Shown here piece by piece: positions 27,101 through 35,841 of a stretch of DNA of 64,000 nt (within the stretch, counting starts at the first letter, position 1; the number at the start of each line of letters is the position of its first letter). The stretch is from assembly GCA_015272215.1 (NCBI GenBank), contig JACYMD010000071.1, positions 1-64,000 of the forward strand, in the 5' to 3' direction. Under the pieces are notes generated by a model. The model was not told where the DNA came from and made no database searches. It saw only the letters and a list, made by a program, of their open reading frames with translations. This stretch comes from Rivularia sp. T60_A2020_040 (GTDB taxonomy: Bacteria; Cyanobacteriota; Cyanobacteriia; Cyanobacteriales; Nostocaceae). The translations under genes and the position numbers were made by a program.

Positions 27101-27349
27101 TTTTCCCCGACAAACTAAATAAACAACACCGCCGCTAACTGCTGAATGCTGCTTGTAATTGTACTGAGTAAGTTCATCACCTAATTTAAACTCACGACAA
27201 ATCCAAGCTTGGTTAAACTCAGATGTCAAATGACTATCCCCAACAACCTGCTTCCAAAGCTTGTCAATAGCAGATGAAGCAATCAGGGATGGAGTATTGT
27301 TTATATCAACGTCCGCTTTCTGAACTCCCAACTGTGGGTACGAGTCCAT
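24194..27349 (-). CDS. hetC: HetC-type ABC exporter (cNMP-binding, C39 peptidase, TMD, NBD)
   Basis: The protein is 1,051 residues, close to the 1,044 of Anabaena HetC. In order it has a cyclic-nucleotide-binding-like domain (about 50-145), a second degenerate one (190-270), a charged linker, a C39 peptidase domain with Cys340 (SSSDCGAAS), His413 (GNHYIVV) and Asp429 (ISDPA), about six transmembrane helices (480-770) and an ATPase domain. The ATPase is odd: Walker A is GADDSGKST (usually G at the fourth position), the signature is LNGLQQ instead of LSGGQ, Walker B ILIVDE is intact, and the H-loop His is replaced (VTRNLS). HetC is needed early in heterocyst differentiation; the exported substrate is not known. 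An NtcA box lies 134 bases upstream. Confidence 0.92.
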   Translation of the reverse strand: MDSYPQLGVQKADVDINNTPSLIASSAIDKLWKQVVGDSHLTSEFNQAWICREFKLGDELTQYNYKQHSAVSGGVVYLVCRGKVRLLAFDRCLKKQVSIQLLNPNQIFGGDNAFCDDFAEYRAVASSSGIIAQISLQDLDTWLQLYPVLHDYFSEASKSRQKLIFFKTLTELRSAKLPLSQNTPTLQKLLPYFLNIKITAGSPLITSSPSEGRFWLVSGEIGSISGKEALPIVGESWGYPQMIPEDLISLTDLSLFYLPKEHFDLVAEIVPELRSQKEAIKQELKNEREEKDYQVESEFEQEAGEEDEKFTEYIKFKNQHPPRRWFRNYPFIQQQSSSDCGAASLAMISQFWGKRFSLNTLRSIARINSMGAELSDLANAAQSLGYQALAVRGAVSELESQKLPWIAHYQGNHYIVVWLIKGKSVLISDPAINKRWVSRSEFEANFTGYALLLSPTERFYERKSEIISLSRLLQSFRDYRLVLAKIVIISILLPLLGIVPAIVAQNVIDAIIPVNDFNSNFDSINIFAVGFLVFGLGRIALTSIRRCLLDYLSNRLDLTLIGNLIGHTLNLPLSFFASRRVGDILSQIQENPKIHRFLTRQAITTILDGLMTVIYFGLMAYYSWQLTSVVVGLILLMMGLSTVTNLFLQNLQREYSFNFAAQNSAIVEMITGIVTIKTNAAENYLRSRWEERFTQTMEIRQKGQKITNSLEFATSLINHLGNTTVLWYGTHMVINAQISMGEFIAFNMLIGNNINPMLALVKLWDEFLEVLISVERLDDILATPHRENPQNPLTILPSIRGEVHFENVSFGNHQEQPENIIQNISFHVKPGQTIAIVGADDSGKSTLIKLLTGLYHPDSGRILIDRHDMQKVCPDSLRSQLGVVPQEIFLFSGTIEENITLYNREFSLEQVKNVAKSAGAQAFIEELPFGYNTIIGEAGIKLNGLQQRKIAVARALIKNPRILIVDEVSSSVDYAFEYQFQPNLAGFDAAFINTSSTFRTTFIVTRNLSSILNADTILLFDRGVLVDQGTHEELMRKNIVYSRLIKEQLNI

Positions 27350-27482
27350 TGTTTAATCTCTGAGTAATGGTAATTTTATTGACTCTAGTTAAATCTTGTA
27401 GCGGTAGTTGAAAAGAGCTTTAAATACTTTTAATATAAGGCTTTATCCTGATTATTAACCACTGAATTAGCTCTTTGCACCC

Positions 27483-27496
27483 GTATTAATAATTAC
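27483..27496 (-). promoter_or_regulatory. Predicted NtcA-binding site of the hetC promoter
   Basis: A perfect GTA-N8-TAC palindrome is present (GTATTAATAATTAC on the plus strand), 134 bases before the hetC start. A TAATAAT -10-like box lies about 25 bases downstream on the minus strand, the spacing expected of a class II NtcA-activated promoter. hetC of Anabaena is known to be NtcA-activated, so the site is likely functional. Confidence 0.75.
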
Positions 27497-27975
27497 TAAT
27501 TATTCATTCATCTTGCTTATATAAATATTTAGTGTATTTTCGTCAAATGAAAGTTGAAAGTAAAACATTTTTTTAGCCAAACCCAAGTTATTACTTTAGC
27601 AGACTATTGGCTACCATTAAATGCATTCTGATTAAATTTCAGCCCTTAGCCTCAATAAATATCTTATACTTCATCAAAGTTTTACTTCCACCTTGATTTA
27701 GTGTTAATTATGTGTTAATTCTATTAAGTAAATAATTATGTATTTTTAAATACAAACTCTAATTAGTGAATAATTTACAATGAGTTACTTTTACCATAGA
27801 AATTATTGTTAAAAATACGATAATTATCAGTATTTTGCTCAAAAGCATTTTTTTAAATCGAGTTTTTCGCTACAAAACTTGTTCAACATGAACATATAGT
27901 CCGACTTATTAGCTGTGGTTATCGTTACAGTTAATCTCATTTGCTTTTTAAACATCAAGATTTGATGAATAGAAA

Positions 27976-28053
27976 ACAGTTGACAGTTGACAGTGGACAG
28001 TGGACAGTGGACAGTGGACAACCAACCACTATCAACCAACTACTATCAACCAA
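27976..28053. repeat. Tandem heptamer array (ACAGTTG/ACAGTGG)
   Basis: About six copies of ACAGTTG or ACAGTGG are followed by CCAACTACTATCA-type units. The same heptamers recur at 30571-30607 and 53041-53066. This is the STRR class of filamentous cyanobacteria, placed right after the 3' end of the GH116 gene. Confidence 0.85.
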
Positions 28054-30468
28054 CTATTTAGGGTTTAGCATCAAATAAATTCCCCAAATTGCCATAGCTC
28101 TGAGGTAAACACAAGCGCGGAATGTACCAACAGATGTAATCGCTTCGGGAGTGCGGAACTGCAAACCGTTTTCGTAAATTTGATTTACTACAGCCTCTGT
28201 TAACTTAAATGCTTCTGACTTCATTCCCATCTGTACTAAAAAAGCAGCAATACCAAAGTTAATTCCTGTCCAAACTTCTAAGGGATGAGTTGCATCGGGG
28301 TTTTCAGGAGAACCATCGAGACGTAAACCGTTAGCAGCACCAAATTTACCTTCATTAAATTTGAGAAAACAAGCATCGTAAACAGTATTTAATGCTGAAA
28401 TTGTACATTCATTTGGTACAATATCCGGTAGCTGTAATAAACGAGCGTAAAATTGTCCGCATAATTGGTCAGCCATTACTACATCCGAACCACTTTCACT
28501 ATCAAGACGGTAGAACTTGCCATTCCATAGCTTTTCTTGATAAACCGGACGAGATGTTTCTAACCAATTTTGGTAAACTGCTTTTTGCGCGGCTAAATTA
28601 TCGATTTGTACCGACTGACTTGATAAAACTTCGCTAATGGCGATCGCCGCTTCTAAAGCTGCTAACCATAACCCCCCACAGTAAGCGCTAACACCCTGTA
28701 ACCGCCAATCGTCAAAGGTTTGATCTGGTGCGCCGGAATTTTCGGGAATCCCATCTCCATCTTGATCAAAGGCTTTGAGATAATTTAAAGTTTCCACAAT
28801 CGCATTCCAACAATCTGCGAGAAATTCGATATCCGTACTACCTGTATAGATAAAATCGCGATATACCTGTAACACAAAATCACAACCTAAATCTTTCCAC
28901 TGGTTGCAATCTTGATAGCTGGTATAATTTGTCTTTTCCCAAACGTGTTCATTGGGTGCGCCCAAATCGTGGGGTGTTGCACCAGCTAGCTTCCGCACTG
29001 CTAAAGGACTTTCTGCACCAATAGTGTAGTAGTAACCGATTACACGAGTATTTTCATCACTCTCAGAAATTGCTCTCGCAAAAGCGCGAATTACTGCTTT
29101 TTCCAATTCCGGAAACAACATCAGTAAAGCAAAAGAACCATAAAGCCGCACATCCAAACTTTCGTACCAGCGGTAATCTAAGCACTCAAGTACAGCAAAC
29201 TGCCCGAACGGATCGCGATTTGAAGCCGCACTCCACAAAGTACCCCCAGCAGTAAGATCATAAAGTTCGTTAAACAAAGCCATTTTGAACCAATCTGGCA
29301 AATCTTGACGTTGAATAATGGGTTCTTGCCAAACTTGAATTTGATCGAGCCAACCTTGATATTCTTCAAGAGCAGTAATCGCGATATTCAAAGCATTCTG
29401 ACCATTAACGCCAAAAAAATCCGTATATCTGCGCTTATAAGTAATTCCAGATGCAAATTCAGTGACTGGAAAATCCCAAGCGAGCGCAAAAGGAATAGAA
29501 AGAGTTTCTCCCGGCTCAAGAGTAAAACGTACTGCGATTGCAGCGGCTATTTGTTCATTTTGAATAGCCGGAGTTTCATCGGTAATATTAGCCAAAGAAC
29601 CATTTTCAGCAAAACTTCGCCAAATATCTTCACCAGTACTGGTAGGATTCCATCGAGTATGATGAAATATTTCAACTTTCGGATGTTTTGAAGTCGCAAT
29701 ACACCAAGTACCTTCACCTTCAGCTGGTTCAACAATACCGACTTTCTCTAATACACAACCAATGTATTGAGAATTTGTAATTAACTGATTAAAATTATTT
29801 TTACTTTCGCCTATATTCGGTTGATAATCATAAACCGGACTACCATCATCCCGCATTTCCACTTCAGGTGACTTGAGAGTATTAGTAAACCAGCCAACCA
29901 TATTTTGCCAAGTCAGCATAATACTCAGAGTAATCGGCGTATTTGTGGGATTGTGAGCATTCCAAACAAACACCGCCACCGGATAACTAGATTCTTGATA
30001 ATTATCAGCCCAAATCGGTGAAAATTGTTCGCAGCTTAACTGTGCTTGAAACACATTTTCATATACAAACCAACTGCGGGGATATAAAGCATGATAAGTT
30101 CCGGTAGAATCCGCTACTGATTTAGATTGAGGATAAAACTGCCATGCCGACAAAGTACCATCATGACTCGGTTCAGTAGATAAGGCATAAGCAATATTTT
30201 GATGATTACTACTTTCAAAAACGCTAAACTGACAACTGGGGATATTTTTCCAAGTATGTTCCCCACCATCGATGTGCCATAAGTTAAAATCTCCCCGTGG
30301 AGAACGACCAATACAACCAGCACCAAAACCACCCAAGGGCATCCCCTGCCAAGGGCCATCATCAATATTACTAGCTTTACGAACAGTATAAGGCTGTTCC
30401 CAACCCAAACCAATAGCACGACTCCAGGCACAGGTAGGAATTGCTTTATCAGACGAATTTTTGCTCAT
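28054..30468 (-). CDS. GH116 family glucosidase (GBA2-like, DUF608)
   Basis: The protein is 804 residues from ATG 30468 (MSKNSSDKAIPTCAWSRAIG); an upstream in-frame ATG would add 19 poorly conserved residues. It has an N-terminal beta-sandwich with GPWQGMPLGGFGAGCIGR and a C-terminal (alpha/alpha)6 barrel. The nucleophile is expected at Glu401 (LFNELYDLTAGGT) and the acid/base Asp in APDQTFDDW (about 582). Relatives hydrolyse beta-glucosides, including glucosylceramide and related glycolipids. It is cytosolic, with no signal peptide. The substrate here is not known; a role in glycolipid turnover is possible in a heterocyst-former but not shown. Confidence 0.9.
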   Translation of the reverse strand: MSKNSSDKAIPTCAWSRAIGLGWEQPYTVRKASNIDDGPWQGMPLGGFGAGCIGRSPRGDFNLWHIDGGEHTWKNIPSCQFSVFESSNHQNIAYALSTEPSHDGTLSAWQFYPQSKSVADSTGTYHALYPRSWFVYENVFQAQLSCEQFSPIWADNYQESSYPVAVFVWNAHNPTNTPITLSIMLTWQNMVGWFTNTLKSPEVEMRDDGSPVYDYQPNIGESKNNFNQLITNSQYIGCVLEKVGIVEPAEGEGTWCIATSKHPKVEIFHHTRWNPTSTGEDIWRSFAENGSLANITDETPAIQNEQIAAAIAVRFTLEPGETLSIPFALAWDFPVTEFASGITYKRRYTDFFGVNGQNALNIAITALEEYQGWLDQIQVWQEPIIQRQDLPDWFKMALFNELYDLTAGGTLWSAASNRDPFGQFAVLECLDYRWYESLDVRLYGSFALLMLFPELEKAVIRAFARAISESDENTRVIGYYYTIGAESPLAVRKLAGATPHDLGAPNEHVWEKTNYTSYQDCNQWKDLGCDFVLQVYRDFIYTGSTDIEFLADCWNAIVETLNYLKAFDQDGDGIPENSGAPDQTFDDWRLQGVSAYCGGLWLAALEAAIAISEVLSSQSVQIDNLAAQKAVYQNWLETSRPVYQEKLWNGKFYRLDSESGSDVVMADQLCGQFYARLLQLPDIVPNECTISALNTVYDACFLKFNEGKFGAANGLRLDGSPENPDATHPLEVWTGINFGIAAFLVQMGMKSEAFKLTEAVVNQIYENGLQFRTPEAITSVGTFRACVYLRAMAIWGIYLMLNPK

Positions 30469-30570
30469 ATACATATAATTTAATTTTTTTAATTTAATTT
30501 TTTTGCAGCATTTAGTCACGACCATGAAGTATGGCGTGATGTGTGATTTTTATCAAGCCCCAGTTCATAC

Positions 30571-30680
30571 CAGTTGACAGTTGACAGTGGACAGTTGACA
30601 GTTGACACGAAGAGATTGATACTTATCCAACTCCTCACTCCTAATCTAAAATCTAAAATCTAAAATCCAAAATCTCAAAA
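30571..30680. repeat. Two tandem arrays: ACAGTTG heptamers and AATCTAAA octamers
   Basis: The left array (30571-30607) has five ACAGTTG/ACAGTGG units. The right array (30643-30680) has four AATCTAAA or AATCCAAA units. Both are non-coding. Confidence 0.8.
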
Positions 30681-31211
30681 ACGTGCATTCCTAGTCAGAA
30701 ATAAGTTAAAATTAAATTCCATATATATACACAAAATTTTCCAATATATGCCATCTGTTATTATGTGTTGATTAAAATTATCGAATATAAGTCCGGATCA
30801 TAAACGGTAGATATTCTCGGCAAATAAAAGCTATAAATTAAAAATAGTTTGGTAATTTAAATGTAGAGGCTTAATATTATATTGTGTCTGTACTAATAAT
30901 AGTTAGTAAGCTAGAAAATAAGCAAAAATTATACTTAGTCCATACAACATTTTGAAAAGGGAGGGGAAAAAAGTGAATGTACACAGGCAGCCCCCAGCAC
31001 TGGCAATCGGTTAAAGTTAGAGATATTCTAGGGAAGTATTTACAAATGACCTTCCATAAGGATTTCAAAAAAAACTTGACCTCGCTAGAGTCAATCCAAG
31101 CCTAGGTAGGATAAACACCAGGAGTTGCCGTCTTAAATTATTTTTCATCTCACCATCAAGGGTGGGAGTATTAAAAAAATACAGGTTAAGCTAGAGGAGA
31201 GAGAGCGTGTA

Positions 31212-31238
31212 CTTTGCCTATATCTAGGCTAGGCAAAG
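31212..31238. promoter_or_regulatory. Hairpin in the hisD leader region
   Basis: Perfect 9-bp arms CTTTGCCTA (31212-31220) and TAGGCAAAG (31230-31238) stand 61 bases before the hisD start. There is no T-run after it, so it is not a standard terminator. It may be part of the 5' UTR. No His-codon leader peptide is seen. Confidence 0.4.
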
Positions 31239-31298
31239 AGCAATACTCCCATTCCTCAAATCCCCGAATTGTCTCTAGGAAAGCATAGTCCTTACTCC

Positions 31299-32597
31299 AT
31301 GCTGCGAATTATTAATCAGCAGGCAGACGTTATAGCAGAATTGCAACGTATCTGCGATCGCACTAATGACGAACAGGTGCTTCACAAAGAAGCAACGGTG
31401 CGGGAAGTACTGCAAGCGGTGAAGCGCCAAGGTGATAAAGCAGTATTACATTACACTGCCGAATTTGATGGACAAATCCTTAACTCTGAAGAATTACGAG
31501 TAAGTAAGTCGGAAATCGATGCAGCTTACGAAAATACCTCCAAGGATTTGTTAGAAGCAATCAAGTTGGCTTGCCACAACATAGAAACATTTCATCGACA
31601 ACGAGTTCCCAAAAGCTGGGTAAATTTCGGTGAAGATGAAATTGTTTTAGGGAAAAGATATACTCCCGTAGACATTGCGGGTTTATACGTACCAGGTGGT
31701 CGGGCTTCATACCCAAGTACCGTATTGATGAACGCCATTCCAGCCAAAGTGGCAGGAGTCCCGCGCCGGGTTATGGTGACACCCCCAGGAGGTGAAAAAG
31801 GAATTAATCCAGCAGTATTAGTCGCTGCACGAGAAGCCGGAATCGAAGAGATTTATCGTGTTGGAGGGGCGCAAGCAATCGCCGCTTTAGCTTATGGAAC
31901 TCAAACGATTCCCAAAGTTAACGTCATTACTGGGCCGGGAAACATTTACGTCACCTTGGCGAAAAAGTTAGTTTACGGAACGGTTGGAATTGATTCATTA
32001 GCTGGTCCGAGCGAAGTGTTAATTATTGCCGATGAAACAGCAAATCCCGTACACGTTGCAACAGACTTATTAGCCCAAGCAGAACACGATCCATTAGCAG
32101 CAGCAATATTAATAACTACCGATGCTAGTTTAGCTAAAGACGTGCAGGTGGCATTAGAAAGGCAACTAGTTGACCATCCAAAACGGTTAAATACAGAAAA
32201 AGCTATAGCTCACTATGGCTTAGTAGTGATAGTAGAATCCTTGGAAGTAGCCGCCGAATTATCTAACGAGTTTGCCCCCGAACATTTAGAGTTAGAAGTA
32301 TCCGATCCTTGGAAACTATTACCTTTGATTCGTCATGCTGGGGCAATATTTTTAGGTCATTCTACACCAGAAGCCGTAGGAGATTACTTGGCTGGACCAA
32401 ATCATACTTTACCTACTTCCGGTGCAGCTAGGTATGCTTCAGCATTAGGAGTAGAAACTTTCTTAAAACACTCTAGTATTATCCAGTACTCGCAAACTGC
32501 ATTGGGTAAAGTCGCTAATGCAATCGATTTACTAGCCACCGCAGAGGGTTTACCATCCCATGCTGAGTCGGTAAGACGACGAGTACAAGAAGGTTAA
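31299..32597 (+). CDS. hisD: Histidinol dehydrogenase
   Basis: The protein is 432 residues from ATG 31299; the in-frame TTG 30 bases upstream is less likely. It catalyses the last two oxidations of histidine biosynthesis (histidinol to histidine, NAD and Zn dependent). Signatures are GLYVPGGRASYPSTVLMN, GVPRRVMVTPPGG, DSLAGPSEVLIIAD, LLAQAEHDP (Zn/base region) and EHLELEV...AIFLGHSTPEAVGDYLAGPNH. The length is normal. It stands alone, as biosynthetic genes often do in cyanobacteria. Confidence 0.96.
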   Translation: MLRIINQQADVIAELQRICDRTNDEQVLHKEATVREVLQAVKRQGDKAVLHYTAEFDGQILNSEELRVSKSEIDAAYENTSKDLLEAIKLACHNIETFHRQRVPKSWVNFGEDEIVLGKRYTPVDIAGLYVPGGRASYPSTVLMNAIPAKVAGVPRRVMVTPPGGEKGINPAVLVAAREAGIEEIYRVGGAQAIAALAYGTQTIPKVNVITGPGNIYVTLAKKLVYGTVGIDSLAGPSEVLIIADETANPVHVATDLLAQAEHDPLAAAILITTDASLAKDVQVALERQLVDHPKRLNTEKAIAHYGLVVIVESLEVAAELSNEFAPEHLELEVSDPWKLLPLIRHAGAIFLGHSTPEAVGDYLAGPNHTLPTSGAARYASALGVETFLKHSSIIQYSQTALGKVANAIDLLATAEGLPSHAESVRRRVQEG

Positions 32598-32943
32598 AGG
32601 TTCAAGGTCAAAAATCAAAGGTTAATAATTATGAAAAATAAATTCATAACTCTTAAATTCTTTCTGTTGTTTGTCTGTTTCCTAATACCATAGTCCTTTT
32701 GTTAGCTTGTCTCACAATCTGTTGTTTCTGATTAGCTAATTATTAATTTTTTCTGCTAATTTTGATAAAAGTTAATTTAGCAGGTCAAACTAAAATCTAA
32801 AGGTTAGAAGTCTAAATATGTTTATTTATGATTAATTTTTATTAATTAATTCATTAAATATAAATAAGCATTAAGGGTTTATCTAGCCCTAGATTTCTAA
32901 CTGTTAATTTTGTTAGGGGCTTATTTGCGGGAGATACTCATCA
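32598..32943. other. Spacer between hisD and usp genes
   Basis: This is AT-rich spacer without a convincing ORF, terminator or repeat. It presumably holds the promoter of the universal stress protein gene. Confidence 0.4.
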
Positions 32944-33363
32944 GTGCTAAAAACAATTGTGGCAGCTTTGGATGGTTCGGAAATGACCGAACGAATAATT
33001 GAATTTTTAGGGCAATTGGTAATGCAAAAAGAGAGTAAAGTCGTTTTATGTCATGTCTTTCCTCCACCCCAATCAGAAATGCAGTTAGCCGCAGATCATC
33101 CTCAAAATATATCTGAAATTTCCTATTTACAGATAGAAAAACAACTAGAATCCTATCAGCAGCAATTACCTGTTAAAAGTGATTTAGAATTGGTAATGGG
33201 CGATCCAGCGGAAGAAATCACTCGCCTTGCGAATATTTATCAAGCCGATCTAATTGTAATTGGCAGTCGTGGATTGACAGGAATGAAGCGAATTGTTCAA
33301 GGTTCCGTTAGCTCTCAAGTCACAGAAGATGCTCATTGCTCGGTTTTGATCGTAAAACCTTAA
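32944..33363 (+). CDS. Universal stress protein (UspA family)
   Basis: The protein is 139 residues with a GTG start. The fold signature is complete: VAALDGSEMTERIIEFL at the N-terminus and the ATP-binding loop GSRGLTGMKRIVQGSVSSQV near the C-terminus, with VLIVKP at the end. It is an ATP-binding single-domain Usp likely to respond to starvation or oxidative stress. It is monocistronic. Confidence 0.92.
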   Translation: MLKTIVAALDGSEMTERIIEFLGQLVMQKESKVVLCHVFPPPQSEMQLAADHPQNISEISYLQIEKQLESYQQQLPVKSDLELVMGDPAEEITRLANIYQADLIVIGSRGLTGMKRIVQGSVSSQVTEDAHCSVLIVKP

Positions 33364-33503
33364 TAAGCAAGGAAAAATTCGCTGTTTATATAGTAAGGTT
33401 CTCCGTGAAATATGTTGCGCCCTGTATACACAACCCCTACCTAATAATCGTGCATTCACAACATTCACTTTTTAATACTTATGGCGAAAAGACTTAATTA
33501 ATA

Positions 33504-33860
33504 TTAATCGCGATCGCGATTAGTTTGTTCATTAACTTCGCTATCTTGCAATGCAATTTCAAAATTCATCCTTTGTTCTGCATTGCGTAAGAAATAACCA
33601 CTAATCATTGCTGATGCTAAAAGCTTACCTAAATTTTCGCGATTAGTAGTAATATTCACATGAAAGGGTTCTGAGGGTAAACTTCCCAAAAGTCCGATAA
33701 TATTGCGCTCTATTACCCCAAAAACTTCAGAAGAAGAGGGCTTGGATAATTGGGTAATTGTTTCAGGACTTAAAGAGCTAACATACTGCCACAATGAATT
33801 AGAAGTCTGGGATTCGCCATTAAAAAACTCTTCCACTCTATTGTTGGATGGGTTACTCAC
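33504..33860 (-). CDS. DUF760 family protein
   Basis: The protein is 118 residues. DUF760 features are visible: LWQYVSSLSPETITQLSKPS, VFGVIERNIIGLLGSLP, and NRENLGKLLASAMISGYFLRNAEQRM, which is the most conserved block. The family is shared by cyanobacteria and plastids; plant members are small regulatory or stress-related proteins. The molecular role here is unknown. Confidence 0.88.
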   Translation of the reverse strand: MSNPSNNRVEEFFNGESQTSNSLWQYVSSLSPETITQLSKPSSSEVFGVIERNIIGLLGSLPSEPFHVNITTNRENLGKLLASAMISGYFLRNAEQRMNFEIALQDSEVNEQTNRDRD

Positions 33861-34206
33861 GCTTTTTCTCCTTATATTTTAATATTTTTATTACCACCAG
33901 TATAATAAATAACTTTTGTTTTTGATGCTATGTGGCTTTTGAAACTTAGAATATTTCTAACTTTTCTGCGTGGTATTAATGTAACAAATATGTTATGGGA
34001 TGAAAGTCGTTGTAACCGTACCAAGAGCGGGTATTTTCTCACCCAACAGATAAACACACGAAGGTTAAAGATTAAAAGTGATCAAAAAATCAAGAGGAAA
34101 CTAGTGGGTATGCTTGATTAGTTCCCCCACATTTTCCCCTTTTCAAATAGTCATAAATTAGCTACTTATACCAGGTATAACTATTAATTAATATTTTTAG
34201 CTAACC
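33861..34206. other. Spacer between DUF760 and sigma factor genes
   Basis: No convincing ORF, hairpin or repeat is present. Short frames on both strands have no coding character. It contains the upstream region of the DUF760 gene and the 3' flank of the sigma gene. Confidence 0.4.
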
Positions 34207-35175
34207 TTAACTAGCCAAATATTCATCCATATCACCTTTCGACTTGCGAAGTTTATTTAAAGCTTCTCGCTCAATTTGCCGTACTCGTTCGCGACTAATA
34301 TTAAGCTGTTCGCCTATTTTCACAAGTGTCATTGCTTTTCCATCATTTAAACCAAACCGCAAGGTAATAACCTGTTGCTGTTGGGGAGTAAGTTCTGAAA
34401 TCAAGCACTCTAATTCGTAGGATAATGAAGATTGCATCACAAAATCTTCCGGAGAAGCATTTGGATCTTCTAACATTTCTCCTAACTCGGTATCGTAATT
34501 ATCTCCCAAACGCAAATCCAAAGATAAAGGAACCCTTGCCTTTTCTAAATACTCTCGTACCTGCTTGGGAGTTAACTCCAACTCTTGTGCCAATTCCGAA
34601 ACTGTTGCAGCACGTCCTAATTTTTGAGATAGTTGACGCTGTGCTTTCTTAATTTTATTTAACTTTTCGGTAATATGAATCGGCAGACGAATAGTACGAC
34701 CTTTTTCGGCAATTGCGCGGGTAATTGCTTGACGAATCCACCAATAAGCATAAGTAGAAAATCTATAACCTTTTGTCGGGTCAAACTTTTCCACACCCCG
34801 TTGCATTCCGATGCTACCTTCCTGAATTAAATCAAGTAAATCAACATTACGTTTTATATATTTTTTCGCCACCGAAACCACAAGCCGCAAATTGGCTTCT
34901 ACCATTTTGCGTTTAGCTATTTCGCCTTTTTCTATTGTTTCTTCTAATTCAGATGGCTTTAACTTGGCACATTCAGCCCATTCTTCTAAGCTCGGTTGAC
35001 GTTTTAATTCGACAACAAGGGATTCTCTTATCGATTGCAAGACTGTGGCATTATGTACCTGCTTGCCGTAAAGTATTTCTTCCTCGTGAGTTAAAAGTGG
35101 TACGCGACCAATTTCACGCAGATAAGTCCGCACGAGGTCTTTAGGTGTCTGAACGGTCTTCATAGCACTAGGCAT
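34207..35175 (-). CDS. Group 2 sigma-70 factor (RpoD/SigA-like)
   Basis: The protein is 322 residues, typical of cyanobacterial group 2 sigma factors. Region 1.2 ([21 protein letters not shown]), region 2 ([20 protein letters not shown]...[35 protein letters not shown]), region 3 and region 4 ([15 protein letters not shown]...[15 protein letters not shown]) are all present. The absence of region 1.1 separates it from the primary sigma. It probably controls stress- or nitrogen-related genes. Which of SigB-E it corresponds to cannot be decided from sequence alone. Confidence 0.93.
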   Translation of the reverse strand: MPSAMKTVQTPKDLVRTYLREIGRVPLLTHEEEILYGKQVHNATVLQSIRESLVVELKRQPSLEEWAECAKLKPSELEETIEKGEIAKRKMVEANLRLVVSVAKKYIKRNVDLLDLIQEGSIGMQRGVEKFDPTKGYRFSTYAYWWIRQAITRAIAEKGRTIRLPIHITEKLNKIKKAQRQLSQKLGRAATVSELAQELELTPKQVREYLEKARVPLSLDLRLGDNYDTELGEMLEDPNASPEDFVMQSSLSYELECLISELTPQQQQVITLRFGLNDGKAMTLVKIGEQLNISRERVRQIEREALNKLRKSKGDMDEYLAS

Positions 35176-35841
35176 AAAGGGTGGTGAAAATGAATTTTGG
35201 CGATAAGTTCACAATTAAATAAATTCCTAGACCGGGTATATCTCACAAAAAGTAAGTAGAAACCCAGATAGTTGAAAGTGCAAATCTGGCACTCTAGAAA
35301 TTTTACATACAAGAGTACTTTTATATTTATGATTATTAATTGCTAATATTTGCAGATTTTAACCATGCTTTACAAGTACCTAGAGTTAGATAAAAAGTGA
35401 TTAATTCAACATTTGTTATTTTTTTACATTGTAAACAATTGTAACCTTTATGAGAACTGATTGACTACCATTGGATACTTTTCTTCATTGTCGCCTGTCC
35501 GATTGGTAGATAAACTTAAAATTTTCCTAAAGAATATGTAAAAAATTTTGATTAAATTCATTTTTTTGTTAATTTTATTAAAACTACGTAAAAAATCGGC
35601 ATATAAATTGTAACTATTAGTTTTTTGTTACTTATACATTACAAACTCACATGGGAAAAGTGATCAAGGGCAGTGGAAAGTAGGCAGTCGGCAGTGGTAA
35701 AGAACAGCAATGAAAGGCTGCCGACTGCCTTTTTCGGTAAGTAGTCAAGCCTTGATTATTTATATAATTACCACTAAGTTATAAAACTATTCTCCCCAAG
35801 CCCCCAACCCTGTTGCCTATCTAAACAAAATTATCAAAATC
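35176..35841. other. Spacer with isolated hairpin
   Basis: The spacer has no ORF. It carries a strong plus-strand hairpin (35682-35735) that is not attached to any gene. The rest is AT-rich and includes the promoter region of the sigma factor. Confidence 0.45.
35682..35735 (+). terminator. Terminator-like hairpin without an obvious gene
   Basis: Perfect 13-bp arms AGGCAGTCGGCAG (35682-35694) and CTGCCGACTGCCT (35718-35730) are followed by TTTTT on the plus strand. No plus-strand gene precedes it for 2 kb, so it may end an unannotated small RNA or be a repeat. The arms resemble GCAGTCGGCAGT tandem repeats. Confidence 0.55.

Larger units (their letters stand above)
27350..28053. other. hetC upstream spacer
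   Basis: This 700-base spacer carries the NtcA-type box near hetC and, at its right end, tandem heptamers (27976-28053). A 66-codon minus-strand frame at 27839-28039 is partly translated from the repeat and is not considered a gene. Confidence 0.5.
30469..31298. other. Spacer between GH116 and hisD
   Basis: The spacer contains STRR arrays at 30571-30607 (ACAGTTG type) and 30643-30680 (AATCTAAA octamers), and near hisD a hairpin with perfect 9-bp arms CTTTGCCTA/TAGGCAAAG (31212-31238). No ORF is convincing. Confidence 0.5.

Noticed and set aside
27839-28039. 66-codon minus-strand ORF
   Set aside because: Its first 20 codons are translated ACAGTTG-type heptamers, and the rest lacks coding character.
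30877-31068. 63-codon minus-strand ORF upstream of hisD
   Set aside because: No ribosome binding site, no domain and no partner; likely chance frame in leader DNA.
31212-31238. hisD hairpin considered as a His attenuator
   Set aside because: No short leader peptide with consecutive His codons and no T-run after the stem were found.
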